The notes under the pieces are model-generated. The model did no database searches. It was not told the DNA's origin and was given only the letters and a program-made list of their open reading frames with translations. A stretch of 64,000 nt of DNA from Solanum dulcamara (taxonomy: Eukaryota > Streptophyta > Magnoliopsida > Solanales > Solanaceae), in contig NC_077237.1 in the NCBI RefSeq assembly GCF_947179165.1, forward strand, positions 10,716,735 through 10,780,734, in the 5' to 3' direction. The position numbers and the translations under genes were made by a program. The stretch's first letter is position 1; each line of letters opens with the position of its first letter. Shown piece by piece: positions 34,540-47,100 of the stretch.

Positions 34540-35480
34540 AAGAAACTTGAGCTTTTTTTATTTCTTCAACTTCAACTGTACTAGTCTCTGATTTTTTTTT
34601 GAAGTGCTACCTTCTTTTGCTTGTATCTTGTTTTCAAAAAACACAACATCCCTGCTGATTACCACCTTGCGGGCAGTGGGATCCCATAAGCGATACCTCT
34701 TAACTCCATCAACATACCCTAAGATAATGCATTTCTTGGATTTTGAATCCAACTTTGATTTTTCTTGGGTGTTGTACATAACATAAGTACGACTTCTGAA
34801 TATATGTAAGCGAGAATAATCAGCTGGTTTTCCTATCCACATCTCCATTGGTGTTTTCAGATCAATTGCGGTTCATGGTGATCGATTGATCACATAACAG
34901 GCGGTTTTGACTGCTTCTGCCCAGAATGGTTTTTTCAACCCTGCAATTGCCAACATAGTTCTTGTTCGTTCTAACAAGGTTCTGTTCATCCGCTCTGCTA
35001 CTCCATTTTATTGTGGAGTATATACCACCGTAAACTGTCTTTTAATACCTTTTTGTTTACAAAAGTTATCAAATTCATCACCAGTGTATTCTCCTCCATT
35101 ATCTGTCCTCAAATACTTAATCTTTTTCTCAGATTCAAGTTCCACCCGCGCTTTGAACTCTTTGAAAATCGGAAAAACATCAGCCTTTCTTTTGATTGGA
35201 TACACCCAACTTTTCTTGGAGTAATTGTCGATAAATGACACAAAATATTTCTCTCCTCCAAGGGACTCCACCGGTGCTTGCCTGACATCACCGTGGACCA
35301 AATCTAATATTTTCTTGTTTTTAATAGAGGAACTACTAAACTTCAGTCTATGTTGCTTACTGGTAACACAATGCTCCCAAAAGGGTAGTGAAACCTTTTC
35401 GAGCCCTCGAAGAAGTTTTTGCTCAGAAAGAATCTTCAAACCTCATTTCGACATATGACCAAGTTTACGATGCCACATCA
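34540..35480 (-). pseudogene. Integrase of the copia element
   Basis: 35008-35439 shows the integrase core: the first Asp in ILDLVHGDVR, the YFVSFIDNYSKKSWVYPI block, and the second Asp in YLRTDNGGEYTG. A stop after VVYTPQ at 35008 falls just before the region of the third catalytic residue. The C-terminal part continues at 34558-34848 with CIILGYVDGVKRYRLWDP and ISRDVVFFE. The enzyme would insert element DNA into chromosomes. Confidence 0.85.
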
Positions 35481-35598
35481 TCGTTGATTCTTCAAATGAA
35501 CTTGCTGATGTGGTTGATGCTTCTCCTTGTTGGTGTGTTTCACCTTTAAGCACATATAGATTTGCAGCAAGTTTTTCTGCTTTCATCATTACAAGCGC

Positions 35599-36153
35599 TC
35601 ATTTTGATATTTTCATGACTCCATCATGAGTCATATATGAACATCCATTATCATCTAATTGTCCCATAGACAATAGATTCTTCTTCAAGTTTTTTACATG
35701 TCGTACCTCCTGAATGGTGTGTACCGTGCCATCATACATCTTTATTTTGATGGACCCAATACCAATAATATTCAAAGCATGATTCCCTCCCATGAACACA
35801 GGCCCTCCTGAGATAGAATTATATTGATGGAACCATTCTCTCCGGAAAGTCATGTGCCATGTTGCTCCTGTGTCCATGATCCAGACATCAGTGAAACGTT
35901 TTCTGCCTTTATTATCTGATATTACTTCACTACATAAAATATCGCCATCACCCGAGGTACTTGCAACATTCCTTTGAGCATTTGATGACTCAAGGTGTTC
36001 ACTCTTCTTCTTGAACCGACAATCTTTCTTGAAGTGTCCTTTTTTGCCACAGTTGTAACAGTTGATATTCTTCTTACTTCTTGATTGAAATCTACCATGA
36101 TTGTGACTCCCACTGAGGCCACATTCCGTTGGTCTTCCTCTCACCATCATCAA
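35599..36153 (-). pseudogene. Gag zinc knuckle and protease of the copia element
   Basis: The frame contains the CCHC zinc knuckle CYNCGKKGHFKKDC (about 36021-36062), which binds element RNA. Further on is the protease active site VWIMDTGATWHMT (near 35862-35890) with its catalytic Asp. The later part, VRHVKNLKKNLLSMGQLD, is the usual sequence between protease and integrase. This is the longest intact piece of the element. Confidence 0.85.
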
Positions 36154-36165
36154 AGTTTCAGCTTG

Positions 36166-36770
36166 CTACGAACTTGCTTGTATGTCTTCCTTATTTTTGC
36201 ACCGATTTTCTTCTTTTAAGACAGTGACTGCAATTTCATTGAAAACTAGACTATCCGTATTGTTTGACAGGTTGATGATGAGTTGATCATACGAGTCAGG
36301 CAGACTTTGAAGTAGAAACTCCGCACGTTCAGTCCCCTCTATTTTGCAACCCATTATTGTAAGTTGCGAAAACAGAGTATTCAAAGTATTGATGTGTTCA
36401 GTAATCGACATGGACTCTGTCATTCGAAGAGTATACAATCTTCTTTTTAAGAAGATTTTATTATGCAAAGACTTATTCTCATATAATCCCGTAAGAGTAT
36501 CTCATATTTTCTTCGCCGTCCGTTTTTCAGCCACGTTAGACAACACTTGATCAGCTAGTGCCAAGTATAGATCAGTAATTGCGTTGCTTTCTATGTCATT
36601 CCACTTGCTTTCATCAGTAAATTCTGTGGGTCTGCCTTCAATTGCAGCTAAGTAATTGTCTTTTCTCAATATCGCTCTTATTTTCATTTTTCACAATGAG
36701 AAATTAGTCCCATTGAATTTCTCAACGTCAAACTTTGTTGTACTCGACACTGTTATTTGCTTCACACCCT
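36166..36770 (-). pseudogene. Gag N-terminal part of the copia element
   Basis: Two pieces (36502-36687 and 36166-36468) match the usual copia gag. KIRAILRKDNYLAAIEG comes first, then MTESMSITEHINTLNTLF and LLQSLPDSYDQLIINL. Just before the first piece the frame reads KFNGTNFSL, then a stop where a tryptophan is usual, then KMKIRAI. The true start therefore lay upstream of 36687 and the protein is interrupted. Confidence 0.8.
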
Positions 36771-36896
36771 TCTAGATAATTTTTGTATATTTTTGCGAAC
36801 AATCATGATAAATTGTACCGTCATTGAAATTTACTATTTACGAAAATTTACTATTCACAAATAGTATCTTTGCATTAAACAGACAGAATAACTGAG

Positions 36897-36910
36897 GGTT
36901 CTGATAACAC
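36897..36910 (-). promoter_or_regulatory. Primer-binding site of the copia element
   Basis: Immediately inside the 5' LTR the minus strand reads GTGTTATCAGAACC. The usual initiator-methionine tRNA site of plant copia elements is TGGTATCAGAGC, so this is a slightly mutated version. Confidence 0.65.
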
Positions 36911-37343
36911 TGTTGGAGGGAGGAAACACTACAACTAAAATTTGATATGATAATAAATAATGAAAATAAATTGGATATGAGAATTTTATGTGGAAACCTC
37001 TCCAACAGATAGAGAAAAAAAACCACGGGTTAGAAGGATCTTACTATGATAATATGGGAGTACACTGCTCTCAAATACAAGGAGAAAACAACAATTAACA
37101 CTTCTCTCTTGTAAAAGAAACAACTCACTAAAGAGGATACTCAAGACTACAATATTTATCTTGATGTATAACTCTCTTTGTGTTCTTACTCTTTTGGATT
37201 TTTGGAATAATCTAAATGAGGGCAAGAGACCCTCTATTTATAGGAAACTAGAAATGCGTAAAATTCGCGTATTGCACATTTCTTTTTGACTACGCGTTCA
37301 AAACGCGTTTGTTCCCTTTTTGACTATCTTGCATTCTCTAACA
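36911..37343 (-). repeat. 5' LTR of the copia element
   Basis: In minus-strand sense it starts TGTTAGAGAATGCAAG (37343 downward) and ends CCTCCCTCCAACA at 36911, giving TG...CA ends. It should contain the element promoter. A TATA-like stretch reads CTATAAATAGAGGG on the minus strand near 37235. Confidence 0.82.
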
Positions 37344-37717
37344 ATTTGACATGACAAGACAATAATGTAACTTTATGAAATGCTCATAAAAGAGTAGTAA
37401 CTAATATGAAAAGAACTTTACAAGTGCAATACAAATAAAAGAGCTAGGATAATAATGTGAATTGATGGTTAAAGGGCAAAGGTAGTAACCAATAAGGTAT
37501 TGATATTAATCTTTGATATTTATATAGGAATAAGGTAATAAATTACTATTGTCTTAATGGATTATCAGTTTACCTAATAACCTAATATTAAAAAATCAAT
37601 ATCGAATTAATAACCCGATAATTTTTTTTTAATAAAACTATTAATCCAATATCAAATAACCTAATAATATTTTTTTCGATTCGGTTTATTAGTCGGTTCG
37701 TTTTTTTGCACATCCCT

Positions 37718-38000
37718 ACGTGATGAGATAAGTATGGACATTCAACATAATTATTTTATCCCACTTTTTATATGAGATAATAATTCTATCATTTTAATAT
37801 AAATAACGAGATAAAATATTTTCAAAATTAACTAATATCTTTCATCAAACATAAAGTTAATCTCAAAATTATTAGTATATACTTATTCCAGGTACCAAAC
37901 GACCCCCTAATCTCAACACAAACTTATGTGATATTTTTGCTTATAAATAAAAAAATGATAAAAGAAAATGTTTCTTTATACTATTTATATTATATTATAC
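37718..38000. other. Intergenic DNA upstream of UBP27
   Basis: AT-rich. Around 37730-37915 there are inverted pieces (ATAAGTATGGACATT-type at the left, ATATACTTATTCCAGGTACC at the right) and the end CCAAACGACCCCCTA, which look like an eroded MITE just in front of the gene. No coding sequence is seen. Confidence 0.4.
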
Positions 38001-38009
38001 TATTTATAC

Positions 38010-38110
38010 TATAAATAGGCGGAAAAAGGGGAAAATGAAGCGGCCATGAGAGTTGCAGCCGCTGTGGGCGTTACTTTTCTGAGTTCTTGAAATTGACGCC
38101 TACCATAGCA
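38010..38110 (+). promoter_or_regulatory. UBP27 core promoter and 5' leader with small uORFs
   Basis: TATAAATA lies at 38010-38017 and predicts a start of transcription near 38040. The leader would be about 70 nt. It contains an upstream ATG at 38046 that opens a 14-codon frame (MRVAAAVGVTFLSS) ending with TGA at 38088-38090, out of frame with the main start at 38111. A second tiny frame at 38035-38049 would count only if transcription starts further upstream. Confidence 0.6.
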
Positions 38111-41100
38111 ATGGAAATTCACTCATCTTCACTTGTACAAAAATTCAAACATGGGTTTAAGTCCCATTGGGTTACTGATCATGGGGTTCAAGTTTCACTT
38201 GCTGCTACTTTACTAAGTATTGCTGGTGGTTTAATATTTGCAATGAAAGATGGTGGAAAACTCAGAAACATCATGGTGACATCAGAAAAAAGTAGTTCAA
38301 AAAATCATTTGACAATACCTGGATTGCAAAATCTTGGTAACAATTGCTTCTTGAATGTTGTTTTACAGGTAAAGATAACATCTTTTCTTGATTTTTGTTG
38401 ATAGTTTGTTTTTTTAAGATCAGATGTTAGAGCTTTAGCAAATTTAATGTCATTTTTTTTAATTCAGACTTTCTTGAATTCTGTAAATTGATTGGTGATT
38501 GGTCTCAATGTTTGATGATATGAGGTTTTTTTTGATGATTTTTTGTTTTTGGTATATGTTGATTTTTGGATTAGGCTTTGGCTAGCTGTAAGAGCTTTAG
38601 CAATTTTCTCGAGCAAGTTGTGGAGGAATGTGAGGGTTCATCAATGGAAGGAAGTGAAGACTTGCCAGTCATTGCTGCTTTGGCTTCGCTTGTTGAAGGT
38701 GAGCTTGAAATCTGTCATGGTAGAATTTGGTCGTATGAATAAATATTGGAAGGTTTATGTCCTGTGGAATCAGTCGAGGTGCTCGCAAGATGGCCTGGAC
38801 ACCATCCTTATTAAAAGAAAAATAATGGATAAATACCTGTTTAAGCTCTACTCTAATGCAAACGTGGATACTAAATGAAAATGAAGAAGAGCTTGTGTTG
38901 GTAGAACTGATAGCTAGGTAGAGTTTATGGAATAAAACATGAACTTTAAGATAATTTAATTGCAACAACAACAACATACCCATTGTAATCCCACTTGTAG
39001 GGTCTAGGTAGGTGGTGTGTACTCAACCTTACCCCTACCTTGTGAAGGTAGAGAAATTGTTTCAATAGACCCTCCACTCAAAAAAAACATTTAAAAAGAT
39101 AAGTACGTAGATCAAATACAACAACAAAAAAGCCATGCCGAAAACAATGAAGAAGAGAATAGTCGCGATGACAAAATAATACGATCACCGAAGCAAAGGA
39201 AACAATATGTAAAATTGAAATTGAAGATTAAGATAGTAGGAGAGTAATAATAACAATACTGAAAAGGAAACTAGAGAATGTTCGACTTACTAACCTTCTA
39301 CCCTAATCTTCGACCTCCATATCTTCCTATCTAGGTCATGTCTTCGGCAAGTTGCAACTGAGCCATGTCTTGTCTAATCACCTCTCTACAAGACTTCTTC
39401 GGCCTACCTTTACCTTTCCTTTTACCCATCATAGCCAATCTTTCACTCCTCTTCACTAGGGCATCCTGCATCTTCTCTTCATATGCCCTAATCATCTCAG
39501 TTCATCTCTTTCATATTGTCCACTACGGAGGTCACTCCTATCTCTTCTTGAATAGCTTCTTTCTAGATCTCTCATTGTATGCCCCCAAATCCATCTCAAC
39601 ATCCTCATTTCCATTACTCTCATCTTCTAGACATGCGAATTCTTGGCCAACCAACATTTTACCCCATTCAACATAGTTGGTCTAACCATCATTTTATTAA
39701 ACTTACCTTTAAAACTTGGTGGCACATTATTATCACAAAAGATATTGGTAGCAAGCTTCCATTTCATCTACCCCGTTCCAGTACAATGTGTAACATCTTT
39801 GTCAATTTCCCTATTTTCTTAGATTATTGACTCAAATACTTGAAACTTCCTTACTTGGGGATGATTTGTGTTTCAATCCTTACTTTAACATCTGTCACAG
39901 TAGTTACGTCACTAAACTTGCACTCTAAGTATTCAGTATTATTCCTGCTCAACCTGAACCTTTAGACTCCAAGGTTTGTCTCCAAACCTCCTACCTATCG
40001 TTAACTCCACCGTGTGTCTCATCAATTAAAATTATGTCATCTGCAAATAACATATACCATGACACATCTCTCCTTGGATATGCCATGTCAGTTTATCCAT
40101 TGCCAAGACAAATAGAAACGGGTTGAGCCATCCATTTTAGTGGATTATGGTATGATGAAGCACAACTGAATATGCACAAAATGGTTATACGTCGAAGGTA
40201 TGGCAAGCATTACAAAGATGAGAATGAATGCTTGTGGAGTTGTGGTTATATGAGGACCAAAAAGCTGCAAATTGGAACATGTAAGCTTTACTGTTTATCT
40301 CATTCCAGCATTTTATGTTTGATTTTTGATCAGGAAAACAAGAGTTTGTGTCATTGAAATTGGTGTTAACTCTTAAGATAATCTTCTTATTCTGAAATAG
40401 TTATTATGATGAAGGGAGTTGTTGTCCTTAAGGGAATATAGGAGGTATCTATAGATAACTAGTTTTGGAGTTTGGACACATGCATTGTTAGAACTTTTAG
40501 AGAAGGATCGAGTCAAAAGACGATGAACAAAAAAATCTAAATCAATTGACTTCAACTTTCCTTTGCCTTTGTTTGAATTCCTAGATCAACCTATTTTGTA
40601 TATAACTTCAGCTCGTTAAAGGGAAGCTGAAACTTTAGAGTTCAATAGAAGAGAGAACTCTGATTTCTTGCTTTTGGTTAAATACGACTTGCTGTTTGAT
40701 TTCTCAAATCCCCGTTTAAATAGGGAGTCTTATTACAACAATAGGAAGTCTAATCCTTGTGAAATTAGCAAACATAAATCCTATTCTAGAATAATAATGA
40801 TAGCGAAACCTAATCCGTATGAAGATAGGAAACATAAATCCTATTCTATAATAGTAAAAAAAGCTACTAAAAATATAATTAAATACTAATTTAATTGGCT
40901 TTCCTTGGGGCATACGTCTTGCCCACAAACGCATCCACAACATGCATACTTTACGTGTAGCAAAAATAATATTTTTACTTAAACTGTATGCATATTCTAA
41001 AGTATTTGAGTTTAAAACCCAAATTTATAGCATACAGAAAAGGACAAACAACACCATTTTTGGCTGTAAATAGTTATATAATTATATCATATATTTGTCT

Positions 41101-44100
41101 TTTCATTAAAAAAACTATAATCATGATACACTATAAAGGACGAATTAATTTGTGTCAATCCTAAAATCAATCTTTTAGAGAAACCAACCCCCTCCCTTCC
41201 ATAGCTCACGAATCTTCGCTAGCGCCACCGATGGAGATGGTGATCTTCATTATTTGTGAAGTTTGAAGATGATGGGAGTTGAATCTGGCGATTGTTCTTA
41301 TTCCAACATCCATCATCCATTAACTCTACATATTTCTTCATCTTAAATGTCATTTAGTTTTTGCAAACTTTTCTTCTAGGGAAAAATAGGAAAGGAAAAA
41401 GTTAAAAAAAACAAAAGGGAAAGATTTAAAAGAATATGCTAAGCCGAAAAACATCCTTGAGGAAAATGGAAACCATTTCTTGCCTTTATATAGTTGTTTC
41501 TTGATTAATGTTCTTTGGATTTCCCTTTTCACATATTTATTAATTGGATTAGCCTATATTTAATTAGTTAATGGGTCCTCAAATTTTACCGTTTCTTACT
41601 CTTGATAAATAATACAATTGCCTTAATTATGTTGGTAAGCCACTTTCTATATGTATTCTAAACTTCAACAACTAATTAAGACTTTCTATATGTATTCTTA
41701 ACTTCAACAACTAATCATTGTATGTATTGTAAGAAACTAATAGCACTCTTGATAAATAATAATTGCCTTAATTATGTTGTTAAGCGTCTTTCTCTACAAA
41801 TTTGTAACTTCAATAACTAATTAATGCATTAGAAACTGATGGTACTTTTTGTATTCCTAATTATATTCGAAAATATTGCTGAAAATATTTGTTTAATAGA
41901 AGGCCTTTTTTAGGTAAAGGATGAAATAGTCACTCAACTATTAATGGGTAATTTAGTAATTCAAGTTTAACATTAGGAGGTTCCCACTTTTAGAATAGCA
42001 TAGAAAATAATAGATAATATATATTACAAACAATATTAATTTATTATTTTAGTTTTTATTTGCTATTAATTATCTTGAATTAATATTCGTATTTAGCCAA
42101 AATGTTATGATAAACATACATTGAATGATTTTAGCCCTACTTTAATGTCAGACTACTATCTAATTTTAGTAATTTTTCACCTTCTCCACCCTTCAGATAT
42201 GTAAGTTTTGTTTCCACAATTCACAAATATGGTCATTGATCATTTGGCAAGATAAATGCACAAAAAATTAAGTTGGCTATTAATTTGGAATCCTATTAAA
42301 TCTAAATAATGGCTACAATGTCAGTTATTTTAACAAAAGACTATGTAAACAATACTGATTCCTAAACGTTGCACTTATCCAAAAGTCTTTAGATTGGAAG
42401 TAAATTTGCTATTGACATTTGATTCCATGTTAAAGATACATTAACTTTAATTTTACCTAATTTTATTTATTTCTAAATAATTTTCCGTGTTTGAACATTA
42501 AAGCCAAGGGAATAATGCATGCTGAATGGGTAAAAGCGTCCAACATTCCAAGGGTATTAATGTCCATCAACAATTTAAGGTTATTTTGTTGCTTTCCACG
42601 TTTAGTATAATACGATGATGATATGATATGATTTATCTCAATTTGTTAGTTCTCTGAGATTCAGGAGAGGAATTTGAAAGCTTTTATCTTTTGGTTGTAA
42701 TACTTAATCTGCATTTGCTTTGCTATATAAGTTGGAACCACCGAACCAGTGATTCAAAAGCGCGCTTAAGCCCTGAAGCGACGCTTAAAACATGTTGAGC
42801 GCTTCACCTTGCTTAATGTGCTCTTAAGTGTCGTCATCAAGGCTCTAAGAAAAACGTTTCCTTGGGAATGAGCGGTTTTTGAAGAGGCGACACTAAACAA
42901 TTGATATTTTACATTATCGTAGAAAATTCAATTTTCTTATCCATATATTTGTTATTCATGCTTATAATTATTAGTTTCGAACCAAACATGTATGCTTGTC
43001 TTTTTCTCCATTTGTGCCTTTTTTAATATGTCTACGTTTTATTTTCGCTTTGCGCTTAAAGTCCCAATGGACCTTAGAGCTTTTTTGTGCTTTTCGCTTT
43101 TGATAACACTGGTTGGAACCAATTGTTCTTATGTGTAAGTCAATTTTTAGCAAAAGCCGCCTTGAGGTTTTGGGTAAGGTAGTTAGGCATAGACCCCTAC
43201 ATGGTATATTGATTTAAAAAGTATTAGAGATACATGCTCACTCTTACCCATGGAAGAGTGATGTTAGTCCTAATCAAAGAACTATGTTTTCTTCAAGAAA
43301 TAAACGTGAAGTGGAGGACTATTCCTTATTACAAGTAATGTCTAAATACTCAACGAGAAGATTGGTGTGATGTTCTGCAGATTTATGTACTGCGCGACAT
43401 GGAAGAGCTGTTCTAAGTCCAAGGAGATTGATGCATGCCATGACTAGTCACATTCCTAATTTCAATCTAACTAGCCAGCAGGTATTCTTTTCTTCACAGT
43501 GTGCGGACAATCGTCACTGGTACTAGTGTTTTAACTTCCATAATTCCCAAGTGTAGGATGCAGAGGAAGCACTCTCCCATCTTTTATCTTCTTTAAGAGC
43601 CGAACTGTCAGAATCTTATGTTCGTGATCCCAGCTCTTTGGCGGATGTAATTACACTTCCTAATTGTAGGATTGTTACACAAAGGATGAAAGGAGAAAGT
43701 GAACAGGAGAGATGGAGGCAAAGTTTTCTTGGGCCTTTTGATGGGATTCTTGGTAGCTTTTTAACCTGCCAAAGTTGTTCGTTTCAGGTTGAATGGTACT
43801 TGAAAGAACATTTACAATCATACGAATTAATTATTGACTGTTGTATCTTTTTGCACATCATAGAACTTGTTTGCTACATTTACAAGGAAAATTCTATAGT
43901 TGCTTTGCTGTGCTAGCTTAGGCACGTGTGCAATCTGTGCTATTGGTTTCAAGTTGCTGTAAAAATGAATAAACTATTAACTAATGGATAATTTCTTAAA
44001 ACAATTAACTAATTGTTATCTATTGTACATTGAAGTGAGAAGTCCTTTTTTACTCCCTCTGTTTCAATTTGTTTGTCTTACTTTCCTTTTTAGTCAGTTT

Positions 44101-47100
44101 CAAAAATAATGTCTCTTTCCTCTTTTGGCAACTCTTTAATTTCAACTTACCACACGACATGTTTAAGACCACAAGATTGAAGGACATTTTGGTACATTCT
44201 ACGTATCTTTAGTTTAAGACCACAGCATTGAAAAGTCTTTTTTACTTTCTTGAACTCCGTGCTGAGTCAAAACCCGACAAACAAATTGAAACAAAGGGAG
44301 TACATGTTATACCATCTTATTAGGTCTTTTTGATGATTTTGTCTCTAGTTTTGCTGGCTTTGATCTTTAACTTTCTTGGAGGATATGATCATGCAAGTTC
44401 TCTTATATTCTTATCAACATGTCTCTTCACTAGTTTTTAGTCCTCGCATGCATAATATATGGCAAATCTCTATCATTTAGATCATTATTTTGCTTGTGGG
44501 GCTGTATGAGTTCAAGTTTGGACCTTTTACTTTGTAAAGTAAGCAGTAAATAGGTGATATTTTGTATTCATGTAATATGCTCTCTTCAGTTTTGGGTTCG
44601 CGCTCTATCTTCTGGATCTTCATTCATAGTTGAATTATTCATATTGTGTTGTTTTTCTTCAGATCTCTCTGGATTTTCAGTTGTTTCATAGCTTGCATCT
44701 TGTGCCAGTGTCAAGCAGCAGTGGGGTTATTGTACGTTTAAAACTCAATTGTCATATGTTATTTCCCTAATTTGATTCCATATTCACGATGATGTATACT
44801 GGAAACATGATGTTAGATGCCTGGGTGTTCCGTGGAGCATTGTCTGAAGCAGTTCTTTGTTGCCGAACAACTTGAAAACTATAAATGCAGCCACTGTTGG
44901 CATACTGCTGCCGTAATGTATATCTCTGCCATGGATGAAAATGAGGTAATCTCTGTTTACAAATCGTAGTTTAGCATACTACCTTAACCTTGAAGCTTGT
45001 TGCTGTAGTCTATAGGTTCAGAGAGCTTATATGGTTTAGGCAAAATTTATGTGTCATCATGTCAATATTTCTCGATTTGGCAGCAATTTGGTCAATGGTC
45101 ACCTCCGTTTTTCTGTTTTTAACATATTTATGGCCATCCTAGTATCTGTATAATTAGAAGCAATTTGTTATCAGGCTATTGTTGAAAAACTTAAGCTGTG
45201 CAACGAGGAAGATTCATGTGATTGCAAACAGCTAGCGTGCCTTGCAAGATTTCCATGGTCAAATAGCTTCTCACGCACTTTCAAGCAACTCAGTATTGGC
45301 CGGAGTCCTAAGGTATGATTATTAGTATCATTTTCTTCAAGAATTAAAGGTGCTAGAATCAGGTTCTTCTTAATTAAAAGGATTAACCATATAGCTGCCT
45401 ACAAAATTTAAAAAATGAGGAAAATAATGGGCGGGGAAGGAGTAACATTTCTACATGCTTACATGCCACTTGGTGCAATTAGAATTCAATTTCAACACTT
45501 GGTGCTTCAGCGCTCTGTGATTTAATGGTTTTGTCATGTGTTTTATTTGTTGACTTTTTTGCATGTGCTTACAGTTGTGCCACCTTGCAGGTTCTATGTC
45601 TTCATTTACAACGCGCTTCTATAAATGTATTTGGAGAACAGGACAAACTTCAGGTACTGATATTTTTGCAACCAGGTTGTGTTCTTTACATAATTAAGTA
45701 GATTTTATTAGATAAGAACGCTGCCAGATGAAGTAAATTTCACCTTTAATTAAAAAATACCCCGGATGAGGTTCTGGTAGACACTAGAAAACATAATGCA
45801 CTTGACCATAGAAGCAATAGGAAGCCTATCTTCAAAGTACGATTTCATTCACTGTTTTTTATTTTCCATTCACCTATTTCCCATCATTGCTGATTCTCCA
45901 CTTCAACCATTTTAATTCCTGTTCCTGTTAATTACTTCCCCTCCTTTTTTCGGTTCAATTGTTTGCCATCTATTTTTAGTTGCGTCACTGATTCCTCTGC
46001 CCTTCCTTGTCAGATCCCCACGAGATGCCTATGAACTTTCCAAGTCCTTAAATTTCTATCTTCCATATCTGAGCTAGCTGCTTTCAGTGTTTCCAGTGTA
46101 TAATTGGAATCATCAGAATCCTCATCTGTGGAGTTGCCACCATATTTCCTAGAATATCTCTCTCCAAAATCAATTTGTATTCAGTCTTGGTTAATGCATC
46201 ACATGTCTCCATAACTATCCATCTCCGTTGTTCTATTTTGTGAGTTTCATTCCTTCTTTTCCCATTATAGCTGCTTTCTGTGTTTCCAGTGTATAATTGG
46301 AATCCTCATCTGTGGAGTAGTCTCCATATTTCCTAGAACATCTCTCTCCAAAATCAATTTGTATTCAGTCTTGCTTAATGCATCACATGTCTCCATAACT
46401 ATCCATCTCCGTCGTTCTATTTTGTGAGTTTCATTCCTTCTTTTCCCATTATAGCTGCTTTCTGTGTTTCCAGTGTATAATTGGAATCATCAGAATCCTC
46501 ATCTGTGGAGTAGTCTCCATATTTCTTATAACATCTCTCTCTAAAATCAATTTGTATTCAGTCTTGGTTAATGAATCACATGTCTCCATAACTATCCATC
46601 TCCGTCGTTCTACTTAGTGAGTTTCATTCCTTCTTTTCCCATTATAGCTAATGTCTTTGGCAAGAAGGCAAGACTTTGTTGTGGCCGACTCCGTTCTACC
46701 AAGACTAGAAGAGAAAGCTTATTTGATTTTATCATATAGCATATACTTGGATTGATTTGCAGCTTGCATGCATCATGTACTTTGCCTTTTATTTTGATCA
46801 TCTCTTAGTCCTGATTCATTTCTGCCACTTTCAGTGCCATCCGTGATTGATCTTATTGTTTTTTGTTCTAATTCATGTCCAATGCCTCATCTCCACTCTT
46901 TTTAGACTGATTTGAACCTTTAGTTAGAACTCTGGTCCTTTCTTCCATGTCATTTTATAGCCTGTTTGGTCAAGCTTTCAAAATCTGCTTATGTTGGAAA
47001 GTGTCTTTTTTGGGAAGTGCTTTTCAAAAAAAAACTTTTGGAGAGTAGCAGTTTGTGTTTGTCAAATCAATCTTAAAGGCACTTTGCCAATATTTTGTAG

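Larger units (their letters stand above)
32350..37343 (-). mobile_element. Ty1/copia retrotransposon (degenerate)
   Basis: A 5.0-kb element on the minus strand with two LTRs of about 430 bp. The order gag, protease, integrase, reverse transcriptase, RNase H defines Ty1/copia. The primer site next to the right LTR resembles the initiator methionine tRNA type used by many copia elements. Frameshifts and stops break the polyprotein into about eight pieces. I could not find a clean 5-bp target duplication. Confidence 0.88.
32166..37717. mobile_element. hAT-like element interrupted by a copia insertion
   Basis: The outer ends are inverted: AGGGATGTGAATCGGTCGG at the left, and AGGGATGTGC then CGAACCGAC at the right when read backwards. 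ACGTGAT is directly repeated outside both ends (32159-32165 and 37718-37724), close to the 8-bp duplication of hAT elements. Without the copia element only a few hundred bases of AT-rich DNA remain, so this was a non-autonomous element. ATGCTCATA occurs on both sides of the copia element. Confidence 0.65.

Noticed and set aside
38087..38110. Start of UBP27 eight codons upstream of ATG 38111
   Set aside because: The triplet at 38087 is TTG. The first in-frame ATG is at 38111 and has a good context.
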